Assembly (NCBI GenBank): GCA_000513055.1
Contig: AZYB01000007.1
Location: 1-40,932 of the forward strand
From: an alpha proteobacterium SCGC AAA288-N07
Lineage (GTDB): Bacteria > Pseudomonadota > Alphaproteobacteria > Pelagibacterales > Pelagibacteraceae
Reading direction: 5' to 3'
Length of the DNA stretch: 40,932 nt
Part shown: piece after piece, positions 8,447-17,312 of the stretch
How the letters are laid out: every line of letters begins with the position of its first letter
Numbering within the stretch: the first letter of the stretch is position 1
The notes under the pieces: generated by a model
Told to the model about the DNA's origin: nothing
The model's input: the letters and a program-made list of their open reading frames with translations, nothing else
Databases searched by the model: none
Translations under genes and position numbers: made by a program

Positions 8447-8749
8447 TTGAATTTTGTTAAAAAGGAAATATTAGATCAATTAGCTAATTCCTATCCCAGT
8501 TTTCTTAGGCGAGATTTAAAAAAGGCCTTAAACCTTGTATTAGATGAAATAATAAAAGCAGTAGCTAACGGCAAAAATGTTGAAATTAGAGGTTTTGGTA
8601 CCTGGAAAATTAGACAGTTAAAATCTAGAATTGGTAGAAATCCTAAAGATGGATCAAAAGTAAAGGTTCCTGCTAAAAAAAGCGTACACTGGAAAATAAG
8701 CAGAGAATTTTTTCAAAAATTGAATCAAAACAAGAATCACAATGAATAG
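8447..8749 (+). CDS. ihfB: Integration host factor beta / HU-family DNA-bending protein, TTG start
   Basis: This 100-residue HU/IHF-fold protein has VEIRGFGTWKIRQLKSRIGRNPKDG, which contains the GFG turn and the RxGRNPK DNA-intercalating arm of the family. Position directly after rpsA is the classical place of ihfB (himD). The only possible start is TTG at 8447, two bases after the rpsA stop, because there is no internal methionine. Translation is therefore probably coupled to rpsA. The C-terminus is extended slightly and overlaps the pyrF start by 8 bases. HU instead of IHF-beta is possible, but context favours IHF-beta. Confidence 0.88.
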   Translation: MNFVKKEILDQLANSYPSFLRRDLKKALNLVLDEIIKAVANGKNVEIRGFGTWKIRQLKSRIGRNPKDGSKVKVPAKKSVHWKISREFFQKLNQNKNHNE

Positions 8750-9428
8750 AATTATTCTCGCTTTGGATACAACTGACACCAATCAAGGATTAGAAATAAC
8801 TAAAAAAATAATAGACAAAATTTTTACAGTAAAATTGGGTTTAGAATTTTTTAATGCCAATGGAAAAAATGGAATTCAAAAATTTAACAACATAGGGGTC
8901 AATAATCTAATGTTAGATCTTAAATTGCATGACATACCTCAAACTATTTATAAATCAATAATAGCGCTGGAAGATATTAAATTTGGTTTTATAACGATAC
9001 ACGCTCAAGGTGGTAAGGTAATGATTCAAAAAGCCAAAGAGGCAGCCAGTAAAATTAAATCTCAACCTAAGATTTTAATGGTAACCATTTTGACTTCTCT
9101 AAATGATAATGATTTAAAAATTATGGGCAATAATAGTAGTGTTACGAAGCAAGTAGAACATTTCGCAAAAATGGCGAAAGAAATGGGAGTTGGTATAATA
9201 TGTTCCGGTCATGAAGCAAAAATTGTCAGAAAAATTATTGGTCCAGATCTTGAAATTTTTAGTCCAGGAATTCGAATGCCTAACGATAATAATGACGATC
9301 AAAAAAGAACCTGCTCTCCTTTGGAAGCTATTAAAAATGGATGCGATAAATTAATTATGGGAAGAAGCTTGATGAAAGGAAATATTGAAGAAAACTTAAA
9401 TCAAGTATCAGCATCACTAAAAACATAA
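8742..9428 (+). CDS. pyrF: Orotidine 5'-phosphate decarboxylase
   Basis: PyrF decarboxylates OMP to UMP in the last step of de novo pyrimidine synthesis. The 228 residues contain the catalytic signature LDLKLHDIPQTI (the DxKxxD triad), an N-terminal IILALD strand, the phosphate-binding SPGIRMPN loop with DDQKR, and LIMGRSLMKG at the C-terminal end of the TIM barrel. It sits between ihfB and trpF in the same-strand run, with 4 bases to trpF. Confidence 0.93.
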   Translation: MNRIILALDTTDTNQGLEITKKIIDKIFTVKLGLEFFNANGKNGIQKFNNIGVNNLMLDLKLHDIPQTIYKSIIALEDIKFGFITIHAQGGKVMIQKAKEAASKIKSQPKILMVTILTSLNDNDLKIMGNNSSVTKQVEHFAKMAKEMGVGIICSGHEAKIVRKIIGPDLEIFSPGIRMPNDNNDDQKRTCSPLEAIKNGCDKLIMGRSLMKGNIEENLNQVSASLKT

Positions 9429-9432
9429 ATCT

Positions 9433-10038
9433 ATGCCCATAGAGTTAAAAATCTGTGGCATAAGCTCAAAAAATATTATCCAAACAATAATTCAAAACGG
9501 CGGATGTCAATATTTAGGATTTGTTTTTTATCCTCCTTCCCCAAGAAATTTATCAGTCGATGAATCAAAAAAACTTACATCAATTCTGCCTGATAATATT
9601 AAAAAGGTTGCAGTTTTAGTAAAACCAGAAAATAGCTTTGTTGAAAAAATTAAAGATCAATTTGATTATCTCCAAATATATGAAACTTCTCCATCGAAAA
9701 GCAAAACATTAAAACTAATATTTAATAAAAAAATTATTCAGGCTATTAAAATAAAAAAAAAGGAAGATATAAATTTATATAAACAATATATGGGTATTGC
9801 AGATGAGTTTCTATTTGATTCATCGTCTATGGAAAAAAGTTCCACTTTTGATTGGAGTTATTTAAAAAATATTGAAATTAATGACTGGTTTCTTGCTGGC
9901 GGAATCAATATAGACAATATTGAAAAAGCATCAAAAATTTCAAAAAAAATTGATATTTCTTCAAGTTTGGAAGATAATCCTGGAATAAAATCTTCTAAAA
10001 AGGTTTCAGATTTTTTGTTAAAGGTAAAAAAATTATGA
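9433..10038 (+). CDS. trpF: Phosphoribosylanthranilate isomerase
   Basis: TrpF isomerises phosphoribosylanthranilate in tryptophan synthesis. The 201-residue TIM barrel begins with LKICGIS, which holds the catalytic cysteine, followed by FVFYPPSPRNLS, LFDSSS (likely catalytic aspartate), WFLAGGIN and DISSSLEDNPGIKS. The usual LQLHGxE strand reads LQIYETS, and SSGVE reads SSSLE, so it is divergent, but the catalytic Cys/Asp pair is present. Its stop overlaps the start of trpB (ATGATG), giving coupled translation of trpF, trpB and trpA. Confidence 0.9.
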   Translation: MPIELKICGISSKNIIQTIIQNGGCQYLGFVFYPPSPRNLSVDESKKLTSILPDNIKKVAVLVKPENSFVEKIKDQFDYLQIYETSPSKSKTLKLIFNKKIIQAIKIKKKEDINLYKQYMGIADEFLFDSSSMEKSSTFDWSYLKNIEINDWFLAGGINIDNIEKASKISKKIDISSSLEDNPGIKSSKKVSDFLLKVKKL

Positions 10039-11270
10039 TGAAATTAAAAAAGGGTAAACTTTTAATTGATCAACATAATAAAAATTATATGTATGGCAAA
10101 AAATTTGGTGGTAATTATGTGCCAGAAACCTTAAAAAAACCAATTGAAGATCTAACTAATCTTTTTGAAAAACTCCGCTATAATAAGAAATTTTTAAATG
10201 AAAGAGACTACTATTTTAAAAATTATGTAGGAGTTCCAACTCCTTTTTTTAAATTAAATAATCTAACTAAACATTTAGGTGGTGCTCAAATTTGGTGCAA
10301 GCAAGTTTCAAAAGCTAATGGAGGAGCTCACAAAATCTATAATGCTACGGTTCATGCTCTGTTATGTAAAAGGGCCAAAAAAAAATACATAATTGGAGAC
10401 ACCGGAGCAGGCTACGCTGGCAAAATGCTAAGTATGGCTGCAAAAAAATTTGGTCTTAAATGCAAAATATTTATGGGAACCAAAGACATTGTGCGTCAAG
10501 CAGTTAATTGTCGTGCCATGAGAAAAAATGGTGCAGAAATAGTTCCCGTCAATTCGGGAAGCAGAACTCTTGTGGATGCTGTTAGTGAATGCATGAGATA
10601 TTGGGTTTCCAATAATGATACAACTTCGATGTGCGTTGGATCGACAGTTGGACCTAATATATTTATAAAAATATGTGCTTGGAGCACTGCACAAATTTCT
10701 AGAGAACTTATAGTTCAGGTAAAAAAAGAATTTGGAAAAGTTCCAAAAAAATTAAAATTAATTAATTGTATAGGTGGGGGGTCTTCGGCAATGGGTTTCT
10801 GGAATGAATTTATAGATTATGACAAAAATCAAGTTGAACTTATTGGCGTTGAAGCAGGTGGACCAAAAGATAGTAAAAGACATGCTGCCCCACTAACCAA
10901 TGGAGCTAAGATTGGTGTTCTACATGGAGCTTTACAATATGTAATTCAAGATGCAGAAGGCCAAATAGAAGAAACGGAATCAATTAGCGCAGGTTTAGAT
11001 TATCCTGGGGTTTCTCCATTACATTGTCTTTTAAAAGATTCGAAAAGAGCAAGATATACTTCAGCAACTGATGAGGAAGCTCTTGCGGCTTTTAAATTAA
11101 TTTCAAAGTTAGAGAAAGTTAGACCATCATTGGAACCTGCTCACGCATTTGCCGAAGCCATTAAAATTGCTCCAAGATTAAATAAGGATACTATTATTGC
11201 GGTGAATAGTTGCGGTGATGCTAAAAAAGATATGAATATTATTAAGAAAAGACTGGGATGTAGTTTATGA
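10035..11270 (+). CDS. trpB: Tryptophan synthase beta chain, with altered catalytic residues
   Basis: TrpB is the PLP enzyme that condenses indole and serine to tryptophan. The 411 residues keep the PLP lysine (GAHK, K100), the phosphate cup (GGGSSAMG, about 248-255) and SISAGLDYPGVSPLH. Three landmark positions differ. The catalytic Glu of AETGAG (E109 in the enteric enzyme) is Asp122 in GDTGAG. The PLP-nitrogen Ser of NLSGRGDKD (S377) is Cys393 in NSCGDAKKD. The VGPHPYP segment reads VGPNIFI. Whether it is an adapted tryptophan synthase or a related beta-replacement enzyme cannot be told from sequence; the trpF/trpA context favours the former. Bases 10329-10870 recur inverted at 1-542. The start may be 10035 or 10038. 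Confidence 0.88.
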   Translation: MMKLKKGKLLIDQHNKNYMYGKKFGGNYVPETLKKPIEDLTNLFEKLRYNKKFLNERDYYFKNYVGVPTPFFKLNNLTKHLGGAQIWCKQVSKANGGAHKIYNATVHALLCKRAKKKYIIGDTGAGYAGKMLSMAAKKFGLKCKIFMGTKDIVRQAVNCRAMRKNGAEIVPVNSGSRTLVDAVSECMRYWVSNNDTTSMCVGSTVGPNIFIKICAWSTAQISRELIVQVKKEFGKVPKKLKLINCIGGGSSAMGFWNEFIDYDKNQVELIGVEAGGPKDSKRHAAPLTNGAKIGVLHGALQYVIQDAEGQIEETESISAGLDYPGVSPLHCLLKDSKRARYTSATDEEALAAFKLISKLEKVRPSLEPAHAFAEAIKIAPRLNKDTIIAVNSCGDAKKDMNIIKKRLGCSL

Positions 11271-12073
11271 GACCTTCAAATATAGCTTTGGCATTTAAAA
11301 AATGTAAACAAGAAAATAGACCTGCGCTTTTAACCTATACAGTTTCAGGAGATCCTAACAAGAAAAAATCTTTTGAAATTCTAAAAGCTATTTCCTCATA
11401 TGCAGATATTTGTGAAATTGGAGTTGGTCACAATTGCAATACAGGTGATGGAAAACAAATTCAAGACAGCACATACAGGGCAATCAAAAATGGTATAAAA
11501 ATTAATGATACATTTGCAATCGTAAAAAAATTTAAAAAAACTAAAAATGCCAAACCTTGCATTCTTATGGGTTACTATAATTCGGTCTTTCAATATGGCG
11601 AAAACCGATTTATCAAAAAATGCAAACAATTTGGCGTTGATGGATTGATTGTTGTTGACTTACCATGGCCTGAAAATAAAAACTTTTCAAAAAAATGTAA
11701 AAAAAATTCTATTAATTTTGTACAGCTTGTGTCTCCCACTACATCTAGTTATAGAATGAAAAGAATCATAAATGATTCTCATGATATGATTTACTATATC
11801 AGCATGTTATCAACCACAGGAGGAAAGCTTAAAGTTTCTCCAAAAGAAATTTTGGAAAATTATAATAAAATTAAAAAAATAAATAAGTCCAAGAATTTGG
11901 TAATTGGTTTTGGAATTACTATCAAAACTATTTCATCACTAACAAAAGCTGATGGTTTGGTAGTCGGTAGTGCTTTATGTAAGAAAATATCAGATTCGAT
12001 CAAAAATAGACAAAATCCTGTCACAAATATAGGTAATATGGTAAAAAATCTAAAAAGAAAATTATATGCCTAA
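11267..12073 (+). CDS. trpA: Tryptophan synthase alpha chain, divergent loop 2
   Basis: TrpA cleaves indole-3-glycerol phosphate and channels indole to TrpB. The 268-residue TIM barrel shows FxVSGDP-type LLTYTVSGDP, CILMGYYNSV, GVDGLIVVDLPWPE, QLVSPTTSSYRM and VIGFGI. The catalytic glutamate (CEIG, matching E49) and the loop-2 aspartate (GDGKQIQ, matching D60) are present, but the near-invariant PFSDPLADGP loop reads GHNCNTGDGK, and the loop-6 GVTG region reads LSTTGGK. TrpA and TrpB thus both deviate at the parts that communicate with each other. It overlaps trpB by 4 and accD by 8 bases. Confidence 0.9.
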   Translation: MRPSNIALAFKKCKQENRPALLTYTVSGDPNKKKSFEILKAISSYADICEIGVGHNCNTGDGKQIQDSTYRAIKNGIKINDTFAIVKKFKKTKNAKPCILMGYYNSVFQYGENRFIKKCKQFGVDGLIVVDLPWPENKNFSKKCKKNSINFVQLVSPTTSSYRMKRIINDSHDMIYYISMLSTTGGKLKVSPKEILENYNKIKKINKSKNLVIGFGITIKTISSLTKADGLVVGSALCKKISDSIKNRQNPVTNIGNMVKNLKRKLYA

Positions 12074-12995
12074 TTGGATTACAAAATTTATAAAACCTAG
12101 ACTAAAAACTTTACTAAAAAAGAGACAACCAAGAGCTGATGATACTGGATTATGGGTAACTTGTGTTTGCCAACAATTGATTTATAAAGAAGACCTTCAT
12201 AAAAATTTTTTTGTATGTCCTAAGTGTGAAACACATCAAAAAATATCATGTCGAGCCCGATTCAAAATTTTCTTAGATAATAATGAATATGAGATTTTGA
12301 AAACTCCCTTGCCTATAGATGATCCATTAAATTTTGTTGACACAAAAAAATATACTGATCGATTAACTGCTGCAAGAAAGTTAACCAAGCAAGATGATGC
12401 TGTTATGATTGCAAGTGGAAAATTAAAAGGAATTAATGTAACGGTTGGTGCTCAAAACTTTTCATTCATTGGAGGATCGGTTGGCTCAGCATCAGGAGAA
12501 GCTTTTATTTGTGGTATCCAACACGCAATTGATAATCAAACACCTTTCATTTTTTTTTGTTGTTCTGGCGGCATCAGAATGATGGAATCAGCGATAGCAC
12601 TTCAACAAATGTCAAGAGCTGTAGTTGCGTTAAATGAACTCAAAAAAAATAGCCTTCCATATATTGTAATTTTAACTAATCCAAGTTATGGCGGAGTAAC
12701 GGCATCGTTTGGAATGCTTGGAGATATTCAAATTGCAGAACCGAAGTCTCAGATAGGTTTTGCGGGAAAAAGGGTAATTCAACAAACAATTGGTGAGACA
12801 TTACCAGAAGGATTTCAAACAGCAGAATATATAAAGAACCACGGAGGAATTGATTTAGTTGTATCTAGAAAAGACTTAAGAGATACTATTGGAAATCTTA
12901 TAACTATTTTACTAAAGAAAAACAAAGTCAGATCGAACGAAGCAACAAATGAAAATCGAGAAGATCCTCCAAAAACTCTTGTTGCTGCATCCTAA
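12066..12995 (+). CDS. accD: Acetyl-CoA carboxylase carboxyltransferase subunit beta
   Basis: AccD is the zinc-ribbon half of the carboxyltransferase that makes malonyl-CoA. Its 309 residues show the crotonase-like core (FIGGSVGSASGEAFICGI, CCSGGIRMMES, GGVTASFGMLGDIQIAEP, IGFAGKRVIQQTIGE, LPEGFQTAEY). The N-terminal zinc ribbon has a normal second knuckle (CPKC, C51/C54), but the first reads TCVCQQ (C33/C35), one residue shorter than the usual CxxC. GGARMQEG reads GGIRMMES. The C-terminal 46 bases overlap folC. The trpA-accD-folC order is standard for Alphaproteobacteria. Confidence 0.93.
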   Translation: MPNWITKFIKPRLKTLLKKRQPRADDTGLWVTCVCQQLIYKEDLHKNFFVCPKCETHQKISCRARFKIFLDNNEYEILKTPLPIDDPLNFVDTKKYTDRLTAARKLTKQDDAVMIASGKLKGINVTVGAQNFSFIGGSVGSASGEAFICGIQHAIDNQTPFIFFCCSGGIRMMESAIALQQMSRAVVALNELKKNSLPYIVILTNPSYGGVTASFGMLGDIQIAEPKSQIGFAGKRVIQQTIGETLPEGFQTAEYIKNHGGIDLVVSRKDLRDTIGNLITILLKKNKVRSNEATNENREDPPKTLVAAS

Positions 12996-14229
12996 GTCAA
13001 TTGATCTTTCTTTACACAGAATTCAGCGCTTATTAAAGTCTCTAAACAACCCTGAAAAAAAACTTCAAAACTGTATTCAAGTTGTTGGAACAAACGGTAA
13101 ATTTTCAATCTGTTCAACACTTAGGGAAATTTATGAAACCGCAGGCTATAAAATAAATATGCATATAAGCCCTTCTCTTAGAAAATTTAACGAACGATAC
13201 TATTTCTCTGGTGAACAAATTAATGATGATAAATTATATGAACTCTTAAGTGAAGTTGAAAAAATTAATAAAGGTCAACCAATTACTTTTCACGAAATTA
13301 TTACTGCTGCTTTTTTCTTAGAAGCTTCAAGAACAAAAGCTCATATAAATATACTAGAAGCTGGACTTTTTTTTAGACTAGACGCCAGTAATGTATTAAA
13401 AAAAAATATTGCATCAATAATTACTCCCATAGGAATGGATCATAAAGATTTTTTAAAAAAAGGAACAATTGACGAAATAATCTATGAAAAGTGCTCACAT
13501 TTATTAGGAAAATCAAACATTATTGTTGCCGAACAAAAAAATAATGTGCTTAGAAAAATAAAAAAAAACATTCTAAATAATTCATCAAGAAAAATATTTT
13601 TTAATAAACATTATAATTATCAAAAAAATGTTGATGGATTTGTTTACAAAGATGAATTAGGTTCAATGAAACTACCATTGCCAAATTTAATTGGTGAATT
13701 TCAAATTAGTAATATTTCTACAGCAATAGCTGCTGTCAGAAATCTTAATCAATTCAAAATAACAGAGTTTCATATTGCAAAAGCAATAACTAAAATAAAA
13801 AATGAAGGAAGATTGCAAAAAATTATTAAAGGAAAATTAAGAAAATATATATCTAAAAATAATCAAATTATAATTGACGGTGCACATAATACTTTAGCTG
13901 CTTCTGTGATAAAAAAATATTTGGATATATTAGGTAAAGAAAAAAAAATTTATATGGTACTTGGAATGATGTCAAACAAGGAACATAGAAAATTTATTCA
14001 AATATTTAAAGATAAAGTTTATTCCATAATAACATTGGACATACCAAATCAAATAAACTTTGCTAAAAAGGAAAAACTTTCAAATATTGCTAAATCTTGC
14101 AAAATTCCTTCCGCAACTGAAAATTCTATTGAAAATGCCTTAAAAAATATTTCAAAACAAGATCCCAAAGCTATTATACTTTGTACAGGCAGTTTGTATT
14201 TTTGCGCAGAAATTTTAAATTTAAATTAA
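12949..14229 (+). CDS. folC: Bifunctional folylpolyglutamate / dihydrofolate synthase
   Basis: FolC adds glutamate to folates and makes dihydrofolate from dihydropteroate. The 426-residue Mur-ligase-type protein starts inside accD and enters the family pattern at once ([17 protein letters not shown]). The P-loop reads [12 protein letters not shown] where GTNGKGS is expected, [10 protein letters not shown] replaces GLGGRLDATN, and [11 protein letters not shown] and [11 protein letters not shown] are normal. The Gly-to-Phe change within the P-loop is unusual. It converges on trxA, with the two stops overlapping by four bases. Confidence 0.9.
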   Translation: MKIEKILQKLLLLHPKSIDLSLHRIQRLLKSLNNPEKKLQNCIQVVGTNGKFSICSTLREIYETAGYKINMHISPSLRKFNERYYFSGEQINDDKLYELLSEVEKINKGQPITFHEIITAAFFLEASRTKAHINILEAGLFFRLDASNVLKKNIASIITPIGMDHKDFLKKGTIDEIIYEKCSHLLGKSNIIVAEQKNNVLRKIKKNILNNSSRKIFFNKHYNYQKNVDGFVYKDELGSMKLPLPNLIGEFQISNISTAIAAVRNLNQFKITEFHIAKAITKIKNEGRLQKIIKGKLRKYISKNNQIIIDGAHNTLAASVIKKYLDILGKEKKIYMVLGMMSNKEHRKFIQIFKDKVYSIITLDIPNQINFAKKEKLSNIAKSCKIPSATENSIENALKNISKQDPKAIILCTGSLYFCAEILNLN

Positions 14230-14546
14230 ATATTTTCTTTAATCCATGAAACTATATTGGATTTTGTTGTAGCTCCGACCTTCGTTCCCTTTAACTCACC
14301 ATTTTTAAATAACAACATAGTTGGAATTCCTCTTACTCCATATTTTGTTGGAGTGTTGGGTTCATTATCAATGTTGTGTTTTGCAATGGTAACTTGATCT
14401 GCCATTTCATTCGATATTTCTTCAAGTACTGGTCCAATTTGTTTACAAGGACCACACCATTCTGCCCAAAAATCTACCAGGATAGGTTTTGACGATTTTA
14501 AAACATCTGTATCAAAACTATCATCAGTTACATTTATTGTTGCCAT
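14226..14546 (-). CDS. trxA: Thioredoxin
   Basis: This 106-residue thioredoxin has the redox site [11 protein letters not shown] (C31/C34), the preceding ILVDFWA strand, and the cis-proline loop [16 protein letters not shown]. It reduces protein disulfides in the cytoplasm. It is the last gene of the minus-strand group and lies about 27 bases after the frameshifted DUF2130 gene. Size and motifs are fully ordinary. Confidence 0.97.
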   Translation of the reverse strand: MATINVTDDSFDTDVLKSSKPILVDFWAEWCGPCKQIGPVLEEISNEMADQVTIAKHNIDNEPNTPTKYGVRGIPTMLLFKNGELKGTKVGATTKSNIVSWIKENI

Positions 14547-14572
14547 AAGATCCTTATAATTTTACTTACAAA

Positions 14573-15665
14573 TTATTCAAGCAATAAATCGTCTTCGTCA
14601 ACATCTAATAAATCATCGGGTAAATCAGCATTTGATACTATGGAAGCCATAATCGATCTTATATTTTTTTTATTTTCTTCATAATTTTTTTTACGATTCT
14701 TAAGTGAAATGTCATTTGATCTTTCATCTTTCTCAATCTGCAGACCCTCTTTTCTAATACCATTAATCGTTTTTCTATATTGAAGCTTGAATTCATTGCT
14801 ATTTAAATAATCATATAAAGTTTGTAATTTCAATGAAGCATCTTTTTTACTTAATTGATTTAAATGAATTTGTTGAATTAGTTTTCTATTAGTTGAAACT
14901 ATCTGTCTTAATATTGGATATTCTGAGCAAATTACAACCCGTCCACCTTCTCGCTCTTCTACTAAACCATTAGATTTTTTTGGCATTGCTTTAGTAAATA
15001 TTATTCCAACAGTTGCATTTTCTCGGGTCATATCATCAATTAATTTGCTTACCCATTTTTCATCAAAATTTAGAACATCTTTACTTTCGAAAAGTATTTT
15101 TCCAACCGTTTCATTTTTTGCCTGTACAAACTGAATAACATCAGCTCCTCTTTTTCCCTTTTTAACTGGTTCATATTTGTCATGAGGAAATTCTTTTTTT
15201 AAAAACTCTTCAATTAATTCTTCCTGTACTTCACCTTTTCGTTCAACTGGTGATTGGCTAACACTTCGTGCTGCTTCTTCATGTTTTTCTTTAATTCTTT
15301 TTACATCTATTTGATGAGCTTTTTCCTGCTTTGCTAATTTTTCTTTTAGTATTTCAATTTCCTTTTTAGATTTTCTCTCTACTTCTTCTTTAATTTGTTT
15401 TTGCTGTTCAGCGTGCTCCTTTTTAAATTTAAGTATTTTTGTATCAGCTTTTTTTTTTAGCTTCTTCCTCTTGTTTTTTCTCGTTTTCTTTTCTAAGTTT
15501 TTCTAATTTAGAATTAAATTTTTTTTCAATTTCTTTCTGTCTTTCTTTTGATTTTTTCTCCTCTTCAGCCTGAAATCTTTTTCTTATTTCCTCGTGCTCG
15601 TGCTTTAACGATTCTTCTACTGGAAACCATTTCTTACAGTGAATACATTTTATTTGTTGTTTCAT
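14573..15665 (-). pseudogene. DUF2130 protein with a +1 frameshift at an A10 run
   Basis: Two ORF-track pieces (15444-15665 and 14573-15031) are one gene. The N-terminal frame has a zinc-ribbon-like IKCIHCKKWFP and a long charged coiled coil, and stops at 15444 just after ten consecutive A (15449-15458 on the minus strand). Reading the other frame from 15448 I find it open without a stop through the coiled coil to 14573. It contains EPVKKGKRGADVIQ, GKILFESKDVLNFDEKWV and TRENATVGIIFTKAMPK, which is the DUF2130 core; D-x(n)-ExK resembles a PD-(D/E)XK nuclease site. With nine A the reading frame is restored (about 360 residues). It may be a sequencing or amplification indel, a real null, or a gene read through transcriptional slippage at A10. 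Confidence 0.85.
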
Positions 15666-15723
15666 TATTTAATTTTTTTTATTTTTCTTTTTTAAATAAA
15701 TTAACTATTTTTTTAATCATAAT

Positions 15724-17166
15724 TTAAGCATCTATATATTTTTTTTCAATTCCCTCTACGTAAGCATTAATTTCATCTAGAAATTTTAGTTTTTTTTCGT
15801 CTTTATTATTTGTATATTTTTCTCTTAAATTATCACATTCAAAATAAAATTCTTTACAAGTCCACCATTTTTCCTTTTTATCACTAAGTATTCTTTCGGC
15901 AATTTTTTGTTTAATCTGTCTATACATGGTTATTGGAAGAGTTTCGGGAGATTCTTGAAATATAATTTTTTTTCCAAAATCAATTAACCGATCATCTTCA
16001 AATTTGTCTAGTATGATCAATTTATCTTTCCAGGACGCTTCATGCCATTTTGGGAAAAGAGCCGTATCTTTAGGGGAAGTAAATTTTTTATAAATAGACT
16101 CCTCTGCCAAAATTTCTTCTTGCGATGAGGTTTGTTCCTTTTCTTCTGCGGTTTCCTTAAGCACAATACATATTTTTTGAGCAAATTTTTCATTCGTTTT
16201 AATAAGTTCTGCTCTTTCGTTTATTAAAGCAGTACTCATTTTGTTATAAGGTTCAACCTTCATTCCATAACTAGCATCTAAAATAATTGGAGCTTTGTTA
16301 GATCTTATAGTTCTTAAAAATTTAGGAGTTTTTTTCATTTCATTTTTTAGGTCTGAAATTGAAAGTTCTAGTAAAGGTTTAATATCTACTCGTAGATCTA
16401 CCGCCTGCCCCCATTTATAGCGTGGATGAATACATGAATTAGGATGAAGTGGTGCCGACAAATATAAACGACTTTTACCATAGAAATATTCATTCAATGT
16501 AAACATTTTTTCTTTTTTAATAATTGTTTCGGTGTCATCTCTATTTCCAGTCCTTAAAAAGGCATCCCAGGTTTGAGGTTGTTTTTTTTTAATTAAACTT
16601 AAAACTTTAACAGTAAGTTCTGCATCAAATAATGCTGAGTGAGCCCCTGCTACTTCAAAACCATTGTGTTTTGCAAGTGATTCTAGTTTCATGACTGCAT
16701 TTCCTTTTTTATTTATCTCGGTCTTTAGTAGATTATTGTCCACTGCATAAGCTCCCCTTGCAATATTTAGTCCATCGTGCCTTTTATTTGGAGAAACGCT
16801 AGTAATATAAGGGTAACGAATTCCTCGAAAAAATTCTTTTCTAAGCATCTCATCATCAAATCCGATATTGGACCAACCTAAAAACATACAGCCATTACTT
16901 AGTTGGCTCCATTTTTTAAAAATTTTTTCAACTTCACCAAGCAACTGGTAGTGACTGAGATTTGTTTTTGTTAACATTTCAACACTAGTTTTATTAACAA
17001 TGAGTGCCATGGCTTGGGGAATCTCTCCCTCGGGAATTCTACATCTCAACTTGAAGCGATCTTTTTCAATCAAATTATTGTCAAGATATATAGCTCCAAT
17101 CTCAATTATTGATCCAAAAAAAGTGTCTGATGAGCTAGATTCTATATCCCATATAACAAAATTCAT
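15724..17166 (-). CDS. sbcB: Exodeoxyribonuclease I
   Basis: ExoI degrades single-stranded DNA 3' to 5' in recombination and mismatch repair. The 480 residues show a DEDDh exonuclease domain: IWDIESSS (D7/E9), FLGWSNIGFDDEMLRKEFF, and AGAHSALFDAELT with the catalytic His/Asp. The ExoI-specific SH3-like and helical regions follow, including LFPKWH and a KWWTCKEFYFE segment. Length matches the family. It lies between the DUF2130 gene and the PD-(D/E)XK nuclease, all on the minus strand. A 13-codon micro-ORF (15679-15720) overlaps nothing and is not annotated. Confidence 0.88.
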   Translation of the reverse strand: MNFVIWDIESSSSDTFFGSIIEIGAIYLDNNLIEKDRFKLRCRIPEGEIPQAMALIVNKTSVEMLTKTNLSHYQLLGEVEKIFKKWSQLSNGCMFLGWSNIGFDDEMLRKEFFRGIRYPYITSVSPNKRHDGLNIARGAYAVDNNLLKTEINKKGNAVMKLESLAKHNGFEVAGAHSALFDAELTVKVLSLIKKKQPQTWDAFLRTGNRDDTETIIKKEKMFTLNEYFYGKSRLYLSAPLHPNSCIHPRYKWGQAVDLRVDIKPLLELSISDLKNEMKKTPKFLRTIRSNKAPIILDASYGMKVEPYNKMSTALINERAELIKTNEKFAQKICIVLKETAEEKEQTSSQEEILAEESIYKKFTSPKDTALFPKWHEASWKDKLIILDKFEDDRLIDFGKKIIFQESPETLPITMYRQIKQKIAERILSDKKEKWWTCKEFYFECDNLREKYTNNKDEKKLKFLDEINAYVEGIEKKYIDA

Positions 17167-17242
17167 TTAATACTGCCTTATCTTCAATTTATTTAATTTA
17201 CGAAATATTGATTTAAACAAAAGTTTATACAAAAAGTAAGAA

Positions 17243-17273
17243 ACAGTAGACCAAACTCCGCATCTAAACCTGT
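17243..17273 (-). other. Bulged hairpin in the sbcB leader, possible structured RNA
   Basis: Just downstream of the palindromic promoter-like site, the minus strand can form ACAG-(GTT)-TAGA paired with TCTA-CTGT: eight base pairs with a three-base bulge. A pyrimidine-rich stretch follows. The segment is less AT-rich than its surroundings. It could be a leader element or part of a short RNA. The evidence is only this local pairing. Confidence 0.25.
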
Positions 17274-17279
17274 AGCCTC

Positions 17280-17309
17280 GTTAGTAATTACTAACTTGTT
17301 AATTGTCAA
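17280..17309 (-). promoter_or_regulatory. Consensus -35 box with a 16-bp perfect palindrome in its spacer
   Basis: On the minus strand TTGACA (17309-17304) is followed after two A/T-rich bases by a perfect 16-bp palindrome GTTAGTAATTACTAAC (17295-17280). A TACTAA at 17-base spacing is only a weak -10. The arrangement, an operator-like palindrome across spacer and -10, points to a regulated promoter for the downstream sbcB leader or a small RNA. No regulator is identifiable. Confidence 0.35.
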
Positions 17310-17312
17310 GTA

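Noticed and set aside
15679-15720. 13-codon minus-strand ORF (MIKKIVNLFKKEK) between sbcB and the DUF2130 gene
   Set aside because: It is very short, lysine-rich in A-rich DNA, and lacks an SD; expected by chance.
17200-17300. Candidate 4.5S, 6S or tmRNA gene before sbcB
   Set aside because: The gap is too short and lacks the GGAA-type SRP loop, tag peptide or long bubble structure.
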